Shown here one piece after another: positions 7,561 to 16,683 of a stretch of DNA of 64,000 nt (the stretch's first letter is position 1; every line of letters starts with the position of its first letter). A program made the position numbers and the translations under genes. Origin of the DNA: an uncultured Pseudomonadota bacterium. Lineage in GTDB: Bacteria; Pseudomonadota; Gammaproteobacteria; Steroidobacterales; Steroidobacteraceae. The stretch covers positions 62,001-126,000 of the forward strand of contig CAISDJ010000024.1 of the NCBI GenBank assembly GCA_903884105.1, read 5' to 3'. The notes below the pieces were generated by a model, which had not been told where the DNA came from, did no database searches, and saw nothing but the letters and a program-made list of their open reading frames with translations.

Positions 7561-8763
7561 TCAGCCGCTGGCTTCGGAAATCAGGATCCGCTTGGCAAAT
7601 GCACTGCGATCAAGCATATCCAGACCAGCCTTACGGAAGAACTTGAGGCGCGGATCGTCGTTGCTGAACAGTCGTCCAATCGCATCGACCACGGTCAGCG
7701 CGAGCAGGTTGTCGCGCTTGCGCCAGCGCTCGTACCGCCTCAGCCAGCGACGGTCTGCCCAGCCAGCGGGGCTCGCAAGCACGGATTCGGCCAGGGTCTC
7801 CGCGAGGGCAGCGCAGTCCGCGAACCCGAGGTTCACGCCCTGCCCGGCCAGCGGGTGTATGGCGTGGGCCGCATCGCCGACCAGCACGAAGCCCGGCCGG
7901 CAATACTCCCGCGTGTGCATGAACTGCAAAGGGAAACGGGCGCGGGGGGCGTCAAGCTTGATGCCGCCGAACACGTCATCGCTTGCCACCTGCAGCGCAC
8001 GTTCGAAGTCGTCGGCGGACATCGCGACCAGCTGGTCCGCGTGTTCGGGGCCGGTACTCCACACGATGGAGCTACGGCCATCGGCGAGCGGCAGGAACGC
8101 AAGCGGCCCCGCCGGCAGGAACCGTTGCCATGCCGTCTGCCGATGCGGCCGCTCGGTTTGCACATGCGTAACGACGGCCGACTGGTTGTAGCGCCTGGCG
8201 GTGACATCGATGCCGGCCAGGCTGCGGCTCTGCGACGTGGCTCCATCGGCACCCACGATGAGCCTGGCGGTGACGCGACGGCCATCGGACAGCGTGGCGG
8301 TATTGAGGCCCTGCCCCTCATCGAACGTCAGGCCAGCGAGGCTGGCACGCAACAGCACGACGCGCTCGCGAAACGCCGGCGCCGAATACAGGGCCCACTG
8401 CAGGCGGCGGTTCTCGACGATGTGGCCGAGATCCGGCTCTCCGGTATTGGCGGCACTGAAATGGATCGAGCCTTTCCTATCGGGGTGGCTGGTGGCATCC
8501 CACACCACCATCTCGACGTAGGCCGAGGTCTGGTCGGGAGCGAGCTGCTGCCACCCTCCGGCGGTTCGCAGGATCTTCTGCGACGCGTGCGAGATCGCGG
8601 AGACGCGGATATCGATGGCGCCCGGCGGGGGCTGCGACGGCGGGTTCGCCTCGACCACGCCGAGCTTGAGCCCCGCAAGCGGTTGACTGGCGGCAAGCAA
8701 CCCGGCCACACAGGCACCGACCAGGCCACCGCCGATGATCAGGATGTCGTAGTCGGGCTTCAC
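7561..8763 (-). CDS. ubiI: UbiI/VisC-family FAD monooxygenase (ubiquinone C5-hydroxylase type)
   Basis: 400-residue class A flavoprotein monooxygenase of the UbiH/COQ6 family. It would hydroxylate the benzoquinone ring of an octaprenylphenol intermediate using O2 and NADPH. Landmarks are the N-terminal dinucleotide fold IIGGGLVGACVAGLLA, the middle GADGATSQSRSLAGI and the FAD ribityl-binding GDAAHAIHPLAGQGVNLG. It is the third gene of pepP-ubiH-ubiI and overlaps ubiH by 4 bp. The gene order matches E. coli, which supports the C5-hydroxylase assignment, but regioselectivity in this family varies and cannot be read from sequence. Confidence 0.8.
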   Translation of the reverse strand: MKPDYDILIIGGGLVGACVAGLLAASQPLAGLKLGVVEANPPSQPPPGAIDIRVSAISHASQKILRTAGGWQQLAPDQTSAYVEMVVWDATSHPDRKGSIHFSAANTGEPDLGHIVENRRLQWALYSAPAFRERVVLLRASLAGLTFDEGQGLNTATLSDGRRVTARLIVGADGATSQSRSLAGIDVTARRYNQSAVVTHVQTERPHRQTAWQRFLPAGPLAFLPLADGRSSIVWSTGPEHADQLVAMSADDFERALQVASDDVFGGIKLDAPRARFPLQFMHTREYCRPGFVLVGDAAHAIHPLAGQGVNLGFADCAALAETLAESVLASPAGWADRRWLRRYERWRKRDNLLALTVVDAIGRLFSNDDPRLKFFRKAGLDMLDRSAFAKRILISEASG

Positions 8764-9983
8764 AGCCGGGCTCCACGCGCGAGGCGGGGAATGCGGCCCG
8801 CCGCACCCAGCGACAGTTGCGACATGGCCTGCTTGGCCTGCGGCGACAGGTCGAATGCGAGCAACGCGACATCGCGCAGCAACCGGATTGGCGCAAACGG
8901 CTGGCGGAACACGCGGACCAGACCATCCGTAAACGCAACGATGCGGCGGCGGTCTTCCTGGCGCCAGGCACGGTACTGTTCAAGCAGGGCGGGTGCCCCG
9001 GGATCAACGGTTGTTGCTCCGTTCGCGCACTCATCGGCAAGCACTTCCGCAAGGCAGGCCACATCGCGCAGTCCCAGGTTGAACCCTTGTCCCGCGATGG
9101 GATGCAGACCCTGCGCAGCGTTGCCCAGGATGACGACGCGGTCAGTGGCCTGCTCTTCGGCTCGCGTGAGGGCGAGCGAATAGCTCTGCCGCTTGCCCAC
9201 GCTGAGGAAGCGGCCGAGACGCATGCCGAACGCCTGCTGCAGGCGGGCGAGGAAGTCGGCATCTGGCAGAGCAAGCGTGTCCGCAGCCTCTTGCGGGGCC
9301 AAAGTCCAGACCAGACCCACCCGACCCTCGACGCACGGCAGCAAGGCAATCGGCCCCGTGGGCGTGAAGCGCTCGAAGGCCACATGGTTGTGGAAGACCT
9401 GCGTGGTGAGGTTGGCAGTCAGCGCCGTCTGCTCGTAGTCCCACGTGAACGACTCGACGCCCGCCGACTTGCGAACGGCGGACTGCGCGCCATCGGCGGC
9501 GACGAGCAAGCGGCAGTGCAACGGTTCGTTGCCGGCGGCATCGCCCTCGAGGCGGATCTGGCAGCCATCAGCACTGACGTCGTAGTCGACTACCCGGGCG
9601 GGCGCGAGCACGCGCACGCCTGAGGCTTCCAGACGCTGCCACAGCCCCGCGCCCAGCGCTCGGTTCGCAATGACGAGGCCGAGTGAATCGAGCTCGAGCT
9701 CGGCGGCGTCAATGCGCGCAAAACCGAAGCGGCCGCGATCGGAGACATGGATTCTCCGGATCGGCGTGGCTTCATGCTGCACGAGCGGCCAGACCCCGAG
9801 CCCTTCCATGATGCGGCGGCTGCCGTTGGACAGCGCAGTGGTGCGGTCGTCGAAGCTGGGACTGCCTCCCGCCTTGAAGGGGGCGGCCTCAACCAGGGTG
9901 ATGTGAAACCCGATCTGGGCAAGCGCCAGCGCGAGACTCGCGCCGACCATGCCCCCCCCTGCAATGACGATGTCTGTCTTCAT
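8760..9983 (-). CDS. ubiH: UbiH, 2-octaprenyl-6-methoxyphenol hydroxylase
   Basis: 407-residue FAD-dependent monooxygenase of aerobic ubiquinone synthesis. The Rossmann motif IAGGGMVGASLALALAQ is at the N-terminus, DDRTTALSNGSRRIMEGLG follows, and the C-terminal flavin motif reads GNAAQGLHPIAGQGFNLGLRD. The DDRTTALSNGSRR block and the position directly downstream of pepP are typical of UbiH rather than UbiI. It overlaps the next gene by 4 bp and follows pepP by 28 bp. The paralogue immediately downstream probably arose from it by duplication. Confidence 0.85.
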   Translation of the reverse strand: MKTDIVIAGGGMVGASLALALAQIGFHITLVEAAPFKAGGSPSFDDRTTALSNGSRRIMEGLGVWPLVQHEATPIRRIHVSDRGRFGFARIDAAELELDSLGLVIANRALGAGLWQRLEASGVRVLAPARVVDYDVSADGCQIRLEGDAAGNEPLHCRLLVAADGAQSAVRKSAGVESFTWDYEQTALTANLTTQVFHNHVAFERFTPTGPIALLPCVEGRVGLVWTLAPQEAADTLALPDADFLARLQQAFGMRLGRFLSVGKRQSYSLALTRAEEQATDRVVILGNAAQGLHPIAGQGFNLGLRDVACLAEVLADECANGATTVDPGAPALLEQYRAWRQEDRRRIVAFTDGLVRVFRQPFAPIRLLRDVALLAFDLSPQAKQAMSQLSLGAAGRIPRLARGARL

Positions 9984-10011
9984 CCGGCCGTCTGGATCTG
10001 GCTGGCCCGCC

Positions 10012-11331
<1,320 letters not shown>

Positions 11332-11396
11332 CGCGGGAGGCTCCTCAACGGTCTGGGTCGGCTACTTGGAAAACATCGCGGGCGGCGGTGCGGACA

Positions 11397-11954
11397 TCAA
11401 GGACGTCGCAGCGTCAACAGGTCGTCGTACACCAACTGGACGCCGGCCCGCACGAACTCGTGCAACTCGAAGAAGGCCTCTTCATCGGCCTCATCACCCA
11501 CGTACACGTCGGCTGGATCCCCGTCCGTGGACAACGTGGCGCGGCTGATCTCGGCGAAGTCACCCAGAATCTCCCTCACGGTACCGGGCAGAGACGGGTT
11601 GCGTCCGATCTCGCCCATCGCTAGCCCGTAGAGGAACCCCTGGGCCCATTGCGCCAGGGCATCCGTGCGCAGCGCCAGCGAGACGTCGTCATCGGGCAAC
11701 AGCGGAGTGAATTCCATTGCGTCGGAGCGCAGAGCCTCGCCCGTGGATTCAAACAGGAGCCGCAGTGGCGAGTCAGGCAGGTTGAGGGCGTCGGCACGGG
11801 CGACGTCCGGAGAGAGCTCGGCCAGCCATTGTTCGAAGGTGTACTCGTCGACGGTACAGAGCGCACCGCACAGGCAACCATGGGCCTCGGCCGCCTGCAT
11901 TTCGGCGGACGCGGCATCGAGATCGCGGGCCACTTCCGCATGGGGGATAGTCAT
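11397..11954 (-). CDS. ygfB: UPF0149 family protein YgfB
   Basis: 185-residue acidic helical protein of the UPF0149 (YecA/YgfB) family. In Pseudomonas, YgfB is reported to influence antibiotic resistance regulators, but no general molecular role is established. The start MTIPHAEVARDLDAAS was preferred over an upstream ATG because the extension is arginine-rich and unlike the family. Conserved features are EAHGCLCGALC near the N-terminus and QWAQGFLYGLAM in the second half. It sits 65 bp upstream of pepP in the conserved ygfB-pepP-ubiH order and diverges from the TIGR02449 gene. Confidence 0.85.
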   Translation of the reverse strand: MTIPHAEVARDLDAASAEMQAAEAHGCLCGALCTVDEYTFEQWLAELSPDVARADALNLPDSPLRLLFESTGEALRSDAMEFTPLLPDDDVSLALRTDALAQWAQGFLYGLAMGEIGRNPSLPGTVREILGDFAEISRATLSTDGDPADVYVGDEADEEAFFELHEFVRAGVQLVYDDLLTLRRP

Positions 11955-12072
11955 GGCGTTATGGTAGCACCGCCGCCGGCCGAATCCCCGCTGCCCTGCC
12001 CGCCTTGCCTCCCTCTCGGGACCCGCCGCCATGGCGCTTGTCGGTGCGCCTGTGTCCCCGCATAATCAACCC

Positions 12073-12306
12073 ATGATCGAAGGTCAGGCCAAAGTAGCGG
12101 TCGAACAGGAGTTGAAGCGCCTCGAAAAGCGCCTCGATGAATTCGTCGCGACGGTCGCCCAGATCAAGGAAGAGAATCGGGCCTTGCGCCAGCGTCAGGA
12201 GACGCTCATGACCGAACGGGCCGGACTGCTGCAGAAGAACGAGCAGGTCCGCGCTAGGGTCGAAGCCATGATCGGACGCCTGAAGGCAATGGAGCACGGT
12301 GCATGA
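12073..12306 (+). CDS. TIGR02449 family coiled-coil protein (ZapB-like)
   Basis: 77-residue protein, almost entirely a coiled coil: VEQELKRLEKRLDEFVATV followed by EENRALRQRQETLMTERAGL in heptad register. It belongs to the small family annotated TIGR02449, always found next to zapA. Its size and coiled-coil nature recall the divisome stabiliser ZapB, so a role with ZapA at the Z-ring is a reasonable inference but unproven. The start MIEGQAKVAV was chosen because the upstream extension is not conserved-looking. It overlaps zapA by 4 bp. Confidence 0.8.
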   Translation: MIEGQAKVAVEQELKRLEKRLDEFVATVAQIKEENRALRQRQETLMTERAGLLQKNEQVRARVEAMIGRLKAMEHGA

Positions 12307-12620
12307 CGACTGACCGCATGGTGAGAATCAGCGTCCGGGTCCTCGAGAAGGAGTACCAGGTCAGCTGCCCCGTTGAAGAGCGCTCGGACTTGCTCGATTC
12401 CGCCGAATACCTGAACGGCAAGATGCGCGAGATCCGGGATGCCGGCAATGTCATCGGCCTCGACCGTATCGCCGTGATGGCCGCCCTCAATATCGCGAAC
12501 GAGCTTCTGACGCTCCGAAATCAGGATCGCTCCTTGAATAGCGAGGTCGGCAACCGCATCAAGCAACTGCGTGAGCGGGTTGAGACGGCGCTCACTCAGG
12601 GCCGGCAGATGGAGCTGTAG
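12303..12620 (+). CDS. zapA: Cell division protein ZapA
   Basis: 105-residue FtsZ-ring-associated protein that cross-links FtsZ protofilaments. The N-terminal beta-strand region VRISVRVLEKEYQVSCPVEE and the helix beginning LLDSAEYLNGKMREIRDAG are the diagnostic parts, followed by DRIAVMAALNIANELLTLRN and a C-terminal coiled coil. It is preceded by the TIGR02449 gene (4-bp overlap) and followed by 6S RNA and fau, the canonical gammaproteobacterial order. Length is normal. Confidence 0.92.
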   Translation: MTTDRMVRISVRVLEKEYQVSCPVEERSDLLDSAEYLNGKMREIRDAGNVIGLDRIAVMAALNIANELLTLRNQDRSLNSEVGNRIKQLRERVETALTQGRQMEL

Positions 12621-12693
12621 GCTCTGGTCGCAGTCGCTCTTGTTGTAGAGTGTGATTCGTCCGGCCCACCGGTCACCGGCCACTGTTTTGTTT

Positions 12694-12883
12694 GGCGCTG
12701 CCTGCGGTGTTCGACATGAGTCGGGTTTCCCCTCGACCCTAATGTTAATACCCCTGGGACATTGGTCCGCGGCATCATTGTGCAAGTCCGTCTCGAACGG
12801 GAAGCCTTAAGTGCCGTGGTCGCGTCCCACCTATTGCTCCGCGTCGAGGGCAATGGTTCATGACGGCACAGGCGGGTAGCGCC
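12694..12883 (+). ncRNA. ssrS: 6S RNA
   Basis: A 190-nt RNA between zapA and fau, where gammaproteobacteria keep ssrS. It binds sigma-70 RNA polymerase by mimicking an open promoter and adjusts transcription in stationary phase. Evidence: position; a terminal stem formed by GGCGCT (12694-12699) and AGCGCC (12878-12883) extended by GCCTG/CAGGC; and the conserved block GAACGGGAAGCCTTAA near 12796-12811, which closely matches the E. coli segment ending GAGAAGCCTTAA. Ends are placed from the stem and may be off by several bases. The 3' end overlaps the predicted start of fau by 24 nt. Confidence 0.8.
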
Positions 12884-13513
12884 TCCTCTCCTTCGCGTCT
12901 CGGCGCCGCGGCAGAACGCTCGGCCGCCCGCGAGTGCTTGCGCCGGCACATGCGTATCCTGCGCGCCGGCCTCACTCCCCGGGACCGGCAACATGCAGCC
13001 CAGGCGTTCGCCCGACAGGCACAGCGTGCCCGACTGCTCAGGCCCGGCCTGAAGGTTGCGGCGTATGTGGCCGTCCGCAATGAAGCAGACCTCGCGCCCT
13101 TGATTGCGAGGGCGCTCAAGCTCAGGTGCCAGGTATACCTGCCGAGAGTCGTCAACCTGAAACAAGGACGGATGGAATTCCTGCGCTTCACGGGGCTGCG
13201 GCACTTGAAACGCAATGCCCTGGGTCTGCTGGAGCCCGGTCCATCGGCGCCCCGCATCGCGGCCCGCACACTGGATCGCGTGTTCGTGCCACTCGCTGCA
13301 TTCGACTCGCTGGGGAATCGCCTGGGCACCGGTGGTGGCTTCTACGATCGCCGCTTCGCATTCCTTGGAAGCCGCCGCCACTGGCGCAAGCCCCGCCTGA
13401 TCGGCGTCGGCTACGATATACAGCGCGTTCCATCGGTACCCACCGAACCTTGGGACATCGCGTTGGATGCGGTCATGACGGAACGCCGCGTGTACCGCCA
13501 GCCTCATCGATAA
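12860..13513 (+). CDS. fau: 5-formyltetrahydrofolate cyclo-ligase
   Basis: 217-residue ATP-dependent enzyme that converts 5-formyl-THF to 5,10-methenyl-THF. The N-terminal helix ARECLRRHMRILRAGLTPRD, the central VYLPRV and the ATP/phosphate-binding GNRLGTGGGFYDRRFAFL are characteristic. The first ATG was kept because the conserved ARECLRR block begins upstream of the next methionine. As a result the start lies within the 3' end of 6S RNA. The zapA-ssrS-fau arrangement suggests that fau is expressed by read-through of the 6S transcript, as in E. coli. Confidence 0.9.
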   Translation: MTAQAGSASSPSRLGAAAERSAARECLRRHMRILRAGLTPRDRQHAAQAFARQAQRARLLRPGLKVAAYVAVRNEADLAPLIARALKLRCQVYLPRVVNLKQGRMEFLRFTGLRHLKRNALGLLEPGPSAPRIAARTLDRVFVPLAAFDSLGNRLGTGGGFYDRRFAFLGSRRHWRKPRLIGVGYDIQRVPSVPTEPWDIALDAVMTERRVYRQPHR

Positions 13514-13567
13514 CAACGTTAACGGCACGCGGATGCCGCTTCTTTACTTGAGCGCCCCGGATTTCCA

Positions 13568-14077
13568 ATGAACTACTGGCTGCTGAAGTCCGAACCATCC
13601 GTGTTCGGCATCGATGAACTGGTCAAGGCACCCGGTCAGACCACGGCCTGGGAAGGCGTCAGGAACTTCCAAGCCCGGAGTTTCCTGCGTGATGGAATGG
13701 CAAAGGGGGATCAAGGGTTCTTCTATCACTCGAGCTGCGACGTCCCGGGAATTGCGGGAATGGTCACGATCGTGCGCGCGGGATACCCGGATGGCAGCGC
13801 GTTCGACCCGGAGAGCGAGTACTACGACCCGAAGTGTCTCAAGGACAATCCGACGTGGTATGCGGTCGATGTGCGGCTGGAAGAGAAGCTTGATCCACCC
13901 ATCACGCTCAAGACGCTGCGCATGCATTCCACTCGGGAATTAAAGGACCTTCTGATTCTTCGCAGGGGCAACAGACTGTCGGTCACGCAGGTGTCGAAGA
14001 GGGAATGGGACTTCATTCTTTCTTTGCGTGAGGTGCACGCGAGAGTGAGACCCCGCCCTAACTCAGTAAAGAAATAA
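13568..14077 (+). CDS. EVE domain protein
   Basis: 169-residue EVE-domain protein, related to the YTH/PUA-like folds and to human THYN1. EVE domains are predicted to read modified bases in DNA or RNA. The protein begins MNYWLLKSEPSVFGIDELV and contains WEGVRNFQARSFLRDGMAKG, FYHSSCDVPGIAGMVTI, DPTWYAVD-like DNPTWYAVDV and TQVSKREWDFIL, all diagnostic. Length is typical. It lies 54 bp after fau and could share its transcript; no modification or restriction gene is adjacent. Confidence 0.9.
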   Translation: MNYWLLKSEPSVFGIDELVKAPGQTTAWEGVRNFQARSFLRDGMAKGDQGFFYHSSCDVPGIAGMVTIVRAGYPDGSAFDPESEYYDPKCLKDNPTWYAVDVRLEEKLDPPITLKTLRMHSTRELKDLLILRRGNRLSVTQVSKREWDFILSLREVHARVRPRPNSVKK

Positions 14078-14155
14078 TCAACGAACACTTGCTAGGTAAT
14101 TTTGTTTTATGTATATACTGCCCGCGGACTAACTCGACTATGGAGATTGACTACT

Positions 14156-14224
14156 ATGGCAACTAAGGCAAAGAAGGCTACGAAGAAGAAGGCTACGAAG
14201 AAGAAGGCCGCCAAGAAGAAGTAA
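14156..14224 (+). CDS. Tiny lysine-rich basic protein, 22 residues
   Basis: An ATG-initiated 22-codon ORF encodes MATKAKKATKKKATKKKAAK plus KK, thirteen lysines and no acidic residue. A GGAG ribosome-binding site lies 10 bp upstream, an AT-rich promoter-like stretch with TATACT at 14114-14119 precedes it, and a strong hairpin terminator follows 23 bp after the stop. This complete transcription unit makes a real small gene likely. Composition resembles the tails of histone H1-like and AlgP proteins, so nucleic-acid binding is the simplest inference. I cannot name a family. Confidence 0.6.
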   Translation: MATKAKKATKKKATKKKAAKKK

Positions 14225-14247
14225 TTCTTCTCGGCTATGTAGCTGAA

Positions 14248-14280
14248 GACTGTGCCCGCGCAAGCGGGCACAGTCGTTTT
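14248..14280 (+). terminator. Rho-independent terminator of the lysine-rich ORF
   Basis: Perfect 12-bp stem GACTGTGCCCGC (14248-14259) paired with GCGGGCACAGTC (14264-14275), capped by the GNRA tetraloop GCAA and followed by GTTTT. Confidence 0.85.
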
Positions 14281-14333
14281 AACGGCACGGTAAAAACAGC
14301 TGTTTTCGCATTTCCTGCCCTCACGGTGGACTC

Positions 14334-14990
14334 ATGACCCAGGATGAAGCCAAGCAACTCGCCGCCGTCGCGGCCCTCGCCCACGTCCGCGACGACATGA
14401 TGGTCGGGGTCGGAACGGGGTCGACCGTGAACCTCTTCATCGACGCATTGGCCAGCGCGAACTTGGCTCTCCGGGGTGCCATCTCGAGTTCGGAAGCCTC
14501 CACCGCCCGCTTGCGGAAGCATGGCATCGAGGTCGTGGATCTCAACTCCGCCGATGCCCCGGATGTCTACATCGACGGCGCCGACGAAGCGGACTCGCAC
14601 CTGCGTCTCATCAAGGGCGGCGGCGGGGCACTGACCCGCGAGAAGATCGTGGCGGCCGCTTCGACCCGCTTCATCTGCATCGTCGACGAATCCAAGGTGG
14701 TCGACGTGCTTGGCAGGTTCCCGTTGCCGGTCGAGGTCATCCCGATGGCGCGGTCCTACATCGCGCGGCAGATGATTCGCTTAGGGGGGACGCCCGTATG
14801 GCGCGAAGGATTCATCACAGACAACGGCAATCACATCCTGGACGTCCACAATTTCAGGATCGTCGACCCTGTCGCCCTTGAGACCGAGATCAATCAGCTC
14901 GCGGGTGTCGTCACGGTCGGGCTATTCGCGAGGAGACCGGCCGATCTGCTGATCATCGGGGGGAAGGACGGAGTGAAGACGCTGCGCTGA
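14334..14990 (+). CDS. rpiA: Ribose-5-phosphate isomerase A
   Basis: 218-residue isomerase interconverting ribose 5-phosphate and ribulose 5-phosphate in the pentose phosphate pathway. All signature blocks are present: [50 protein letters not shown] with the catalytic glutamate, and the C-terminal [15 protein letters not shown]. Full length. In E. coli rpiA also lies near the zapA-ssrS-fau region. A bidirectional hairpin follows 26 bp after the stop. Confidence 0.95.
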   Translation: MTQDEAKQLAAVAALAHVRDDMMVGVGTGSTVNLFIDALASANLALRGAISSSEASTARLRKHGIEVVDLNSADAPDVYIDGADEADSHLRLIKGGGGALTREKIVAAASTRFICIVDESKVVDVLGRFPLPVEVIPMARSYIARQMIRLGGTPVWREGFITDNGNHILDVHNFRIVDPVALETEINQLAGVVTVGLFARRPADLLIIGGKDGVKTLR

Positions 14991-15016
14991 TCGCCGCCCT
15001 CCCACGCGCACCAAAC

Positions 15017-15044
15017 AAAAGGCCCGCATCATGCGGGCCTTTTG
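15017..15044. terminator. Bidirectional terminator between rpiA and the SnoaL-like gene
   Basis: AAAAGGCCCGCAT followed by ATGCGGGCCTTTT forms a long perfect stem with A and T tracts on both sides, suited to stop both converging transcripts. Confidence 0.85.
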
Positions 15045-15080
15045 GCTTCAAGGGCTCGGGGCAGCCCCAGGAGACGCCCT

Positions 15081-15548
15081 TCAGCGCGCGGCGGGTGGTG
15101 CCTGTCGTGTCGCCGCATCCCAATGCTCGATGACCTTGCCGTTCTTGACGCGATAGGTATCCAACCAGTAGCTGCTATAGGGCGACCCGTCCTTCGGATC
15201 CTTGGCCTCGCGCTTGAAGGTCCACGTCACGAGGTCGCCATCTACCTGCACCATCGCGGGAGGGTTCTGCAGTTCCTTGCCGGCGGGCTTCACGGTCGGA
15301 AAGCGCACCTTGAGATAGCGCGCCAACCCATCGAGGCCGCCCGGCGGCACTGCCGGATTGTGCTCCTTGAAATCGGGGGCGTAGAACTGTGGCAGCAGCT
15401 CAGCGTTGCCGGTCTCCCAGACCTGGCGATAGAACTCGAAGATGACCTTCTTGTTGGCCTCTTCATCGGCCGTCACCTTGGCACGCTGTGCGTGGGCTGC
15501 GGTCGTGGCCAGGACGGACAGGGCAATTGCAGACAAGACTTTCTTCAT
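15081..15548 (-). CDS. Secreted SnoaL-like/NTF2-fold protein
   Basis: 155 residues with a clear Sec signal peptide (MKKVLSAIALSVLATTAAHA, cleavage expected after AHA). The mature part resembles SnoaL-like/NTF2-fold small proteins of the predicted SnoaL-like aldol-condensation family: NKKVIFEFYRQVWETGNAEL, YAPDFKEHNPAVPPG and DTYRVKNGKVIEHWD. The fold is a cone-shaped pocket used by isomerases, cyclases and binding proteins, and the substrate is not predictable. It is monocistronic, with a GGAGCG stretch before the start, and ends at a shared terminator with rpiA. Confidence 0.75.
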   Translation of the reverse strand: MKKVLSAIALSVLATTAAHAQRAKVTADEEANKKVIFEFYRQVWETGNAELLPQFYAPDFKEHNPAVPPGGLDGLARYLKVRFPTVKPAGKELQNPPAMVQVDGDLVTWTFKREAKDPKDGSPYSSYWLDTYRVKNGKVIEHWDAATRQAPPAAR

Positions 15549-16035
15549 CGGACGCGCTCCTTCGGGATGGACAAGTGTTGATCAGACGCGGGGATAAGGG
15601 CCACCGCGGCGGTTGGGAAATCGGCGGGGACGACTATGCCTGCGGAAGGAGGCGCGGGGCAATGAGGGGGGAGGTACTGCGGAGGGAGAAGTCGCCGTCG
15701 CCGGCTCGGGACGTCACCGTGAGAGCGAAGAAATGGGACGGGTGCATTGGCTGCGAGCTCCGCCTCTCCATGATCGCCGTCGCGCGGACGGGGAGCAGAC
15801 TCTGAATTCAGATCGCGTACGCTGGTTCGGGACCTCACTGCGTAGACAGTGCAAGACGAATCGAGCGTTCGCGGCCTGCTCCACTTCCGCAGGATCGCCG
15901 TCGCGAGTTCGGGACCTCACCGCGAGGGCGAAGAGTCGATCCGGGACTAGGATCATTCCGCGCCGTCCATGCGCTCCACCCCGTTGGGGCCATCTGCAAA
16001 TGCTTCCTCCGGGGACGGAGTCCGCATGTGCAGAT
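15549..16035. repeat. Intergenic repeat mosaic and large palindrome
   Basis: No credible gene. The core TCGGGACSTCAC occurs at 15706-15717, 15827-15838 and 15909-15920. A second core GCCGTCGC occurs near 15693, 15776 and 15897, so unit spacings alternate between about 82 and 120 bp. The fullest copies (about 15691-15730 and 15894-15933) are roughly 35-40 bp long. At 15992-16035 a strong inverted repeat follows, with ATCTGCA pairing with TGCAGAT around CTCCG/CGGAG. Open frames on the minus strand here are arginine-rich and end at the repeats, so I regard them as chance. Confidence 0.5.
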
Positions 16036-16039
16036 GTAT

Positions 16040-16060
16040 AAAATCGCTCCCGGCGATTTT
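16040..16060. terminator. Hairpin with A and T tracts
   Basis: AAAATCGC (16040-16047) pairs with GCGATTTT (16053-16060), giving a terminator-like hairpin next to the tRNA-like fragment. Which transcript it would end is not clear. Confidence 0.4.
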
Positions 16061-16072
16061 GTCGAACCGAGG

Positions 16073-16101
16073 CTAGGTTCGTGTCCTAGTCCCAAAGGCC
16101 A
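16073..16101 (+). pseudogene. Displaced tRNA 3'-end (T-arm) fragment
   Basis: The segment CTAGGTTCGTGTCCTAGTCC (from 16073) matches the T-arm and acceptor 3' strand of the nearby tRNA-Gln in 19 of 21 positions and is followed shortly by CCA. It lies on the opposite strand to the tRNA gene, about 40 bp from its 3' end. The five-base T stem is preserved, but the loop reads TTCGTGT instead of TTCGAAT. It is most likely a duplicated tRNA 3' end, such as an old integration junction. Confidence 0.5.
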
Positions 16102-16108
16102 AGCAGCG

Positions 16109-16132
16109 AAAAGCCCGCGCTTGGCGGGCTTT
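16109..16132 (-). terminator. Terminator downstream of tRNA-Gln
   Basis: On the minus strand AAAGCCCGC, a short loop, then GCGGGCTTTTC forms a GC stem with a T tract 10 bp after the CCA end of the tRNA. Confidence 0.75.
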
Positions 16133-16141
16133 CCACTTTTT

Positions 16142-16215
16142 TGGCTGGGGGACTAGGATTCGAACCTAGGTAAACGGAGTCAGAGTCCGTTGTCCTACCA
16201 CTAGACGATCCCCCA
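16142..16215 (-). tRNA. tRNA-Gln (anticodon CUG)
   Basis: 74-nt cloverleaf with acceptor stem TGGGGGA/TCCCCCA, discriminator G and encoded CCA. The anticodon stem ACGGA/TCCGT encloses the loop CTCTGAC, giving anticodon CTG for glutamine CAG codons. The T arm is CTAGG TTCGAAT CCTAG. The U1-A72 type weak first pair is typical of tRNA-Gln. It lies downstream of rplM-rpsI on the same strand. Confidence 0.95.
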
Positions 16216-16274
16216 GGAAACCTGAACGAGAGATCTGAACGCCAGGGCTTGAGGGTCCCGGCGCTGATTCGAAA

Positions 16275-16670
16275 TCAGCGCTTCGAGAACTGGGTGCCGC
16301 GACGTGCCTTGCGGAAGCCAACCTTCTTTCGTTCCACTTCGCGGGCATCGCGAGTGACGAAGCCGGCATCGCGAAGCGCCTTGCGCAGGGTTTCGTCGTA
16401 GTCCATGAGGGCACGCGTCAGGCCGTGACGGATGGCGCCGGCCTGTCCGGTCGTACCGCCGCCCGCAACCGTTGCTTCGACATCGAACTTCGTCGCGAGA
16501 TCCACGATCTCAAGCGGCTGGCGCACGATCATGCGAGCCGTCTTGCGGCCGAAGAACTCGTCGATCGGCCGGGCATTGATCGTGATCTTGCCGGAGCCGG
16601 GACGGAGGAACACCCGGGCCGTCGAGGTCTTGCGGCGGCCAGTGCCGTAATTCGTGCTGATTGTCGCCAT
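16275..16670 (-). CDS. rpsI: 30S ribosomal protein S9
   Basis: 131-residue S9. The N-terminal [20 protein letters not shown] and the C-terminal [12 protein letters not shown] tail, which reaches into the P-site to contact tRNA, are both intact, as is [19 protein letters not shown]. Co-transcribed with rplM, 13 bp downstream of it, as in nearly all bacteria. Confidence 0.97.
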   Translation of the reverse strand: MATISTNYGTGRRKTSTARVFLRPGSGKITINARPIDEFFGRKTARMIVRQPLEIVDLATKFDVEATVAGGGTTGQAGAIRHGLTRALMDYDETLRKALRDAGFVTRDAREVERKKVGFRKARRGTQFSKR

Positions 16671-16683
16671 GTCGGGTCCTAGC

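Noticed and set aside
15714-16095. Two small minus-strand frames in the repeat-rich gap
   Set aside because: Their peptides recur only because the DNA repeats do; no ribosome-binding site or family resemblance.
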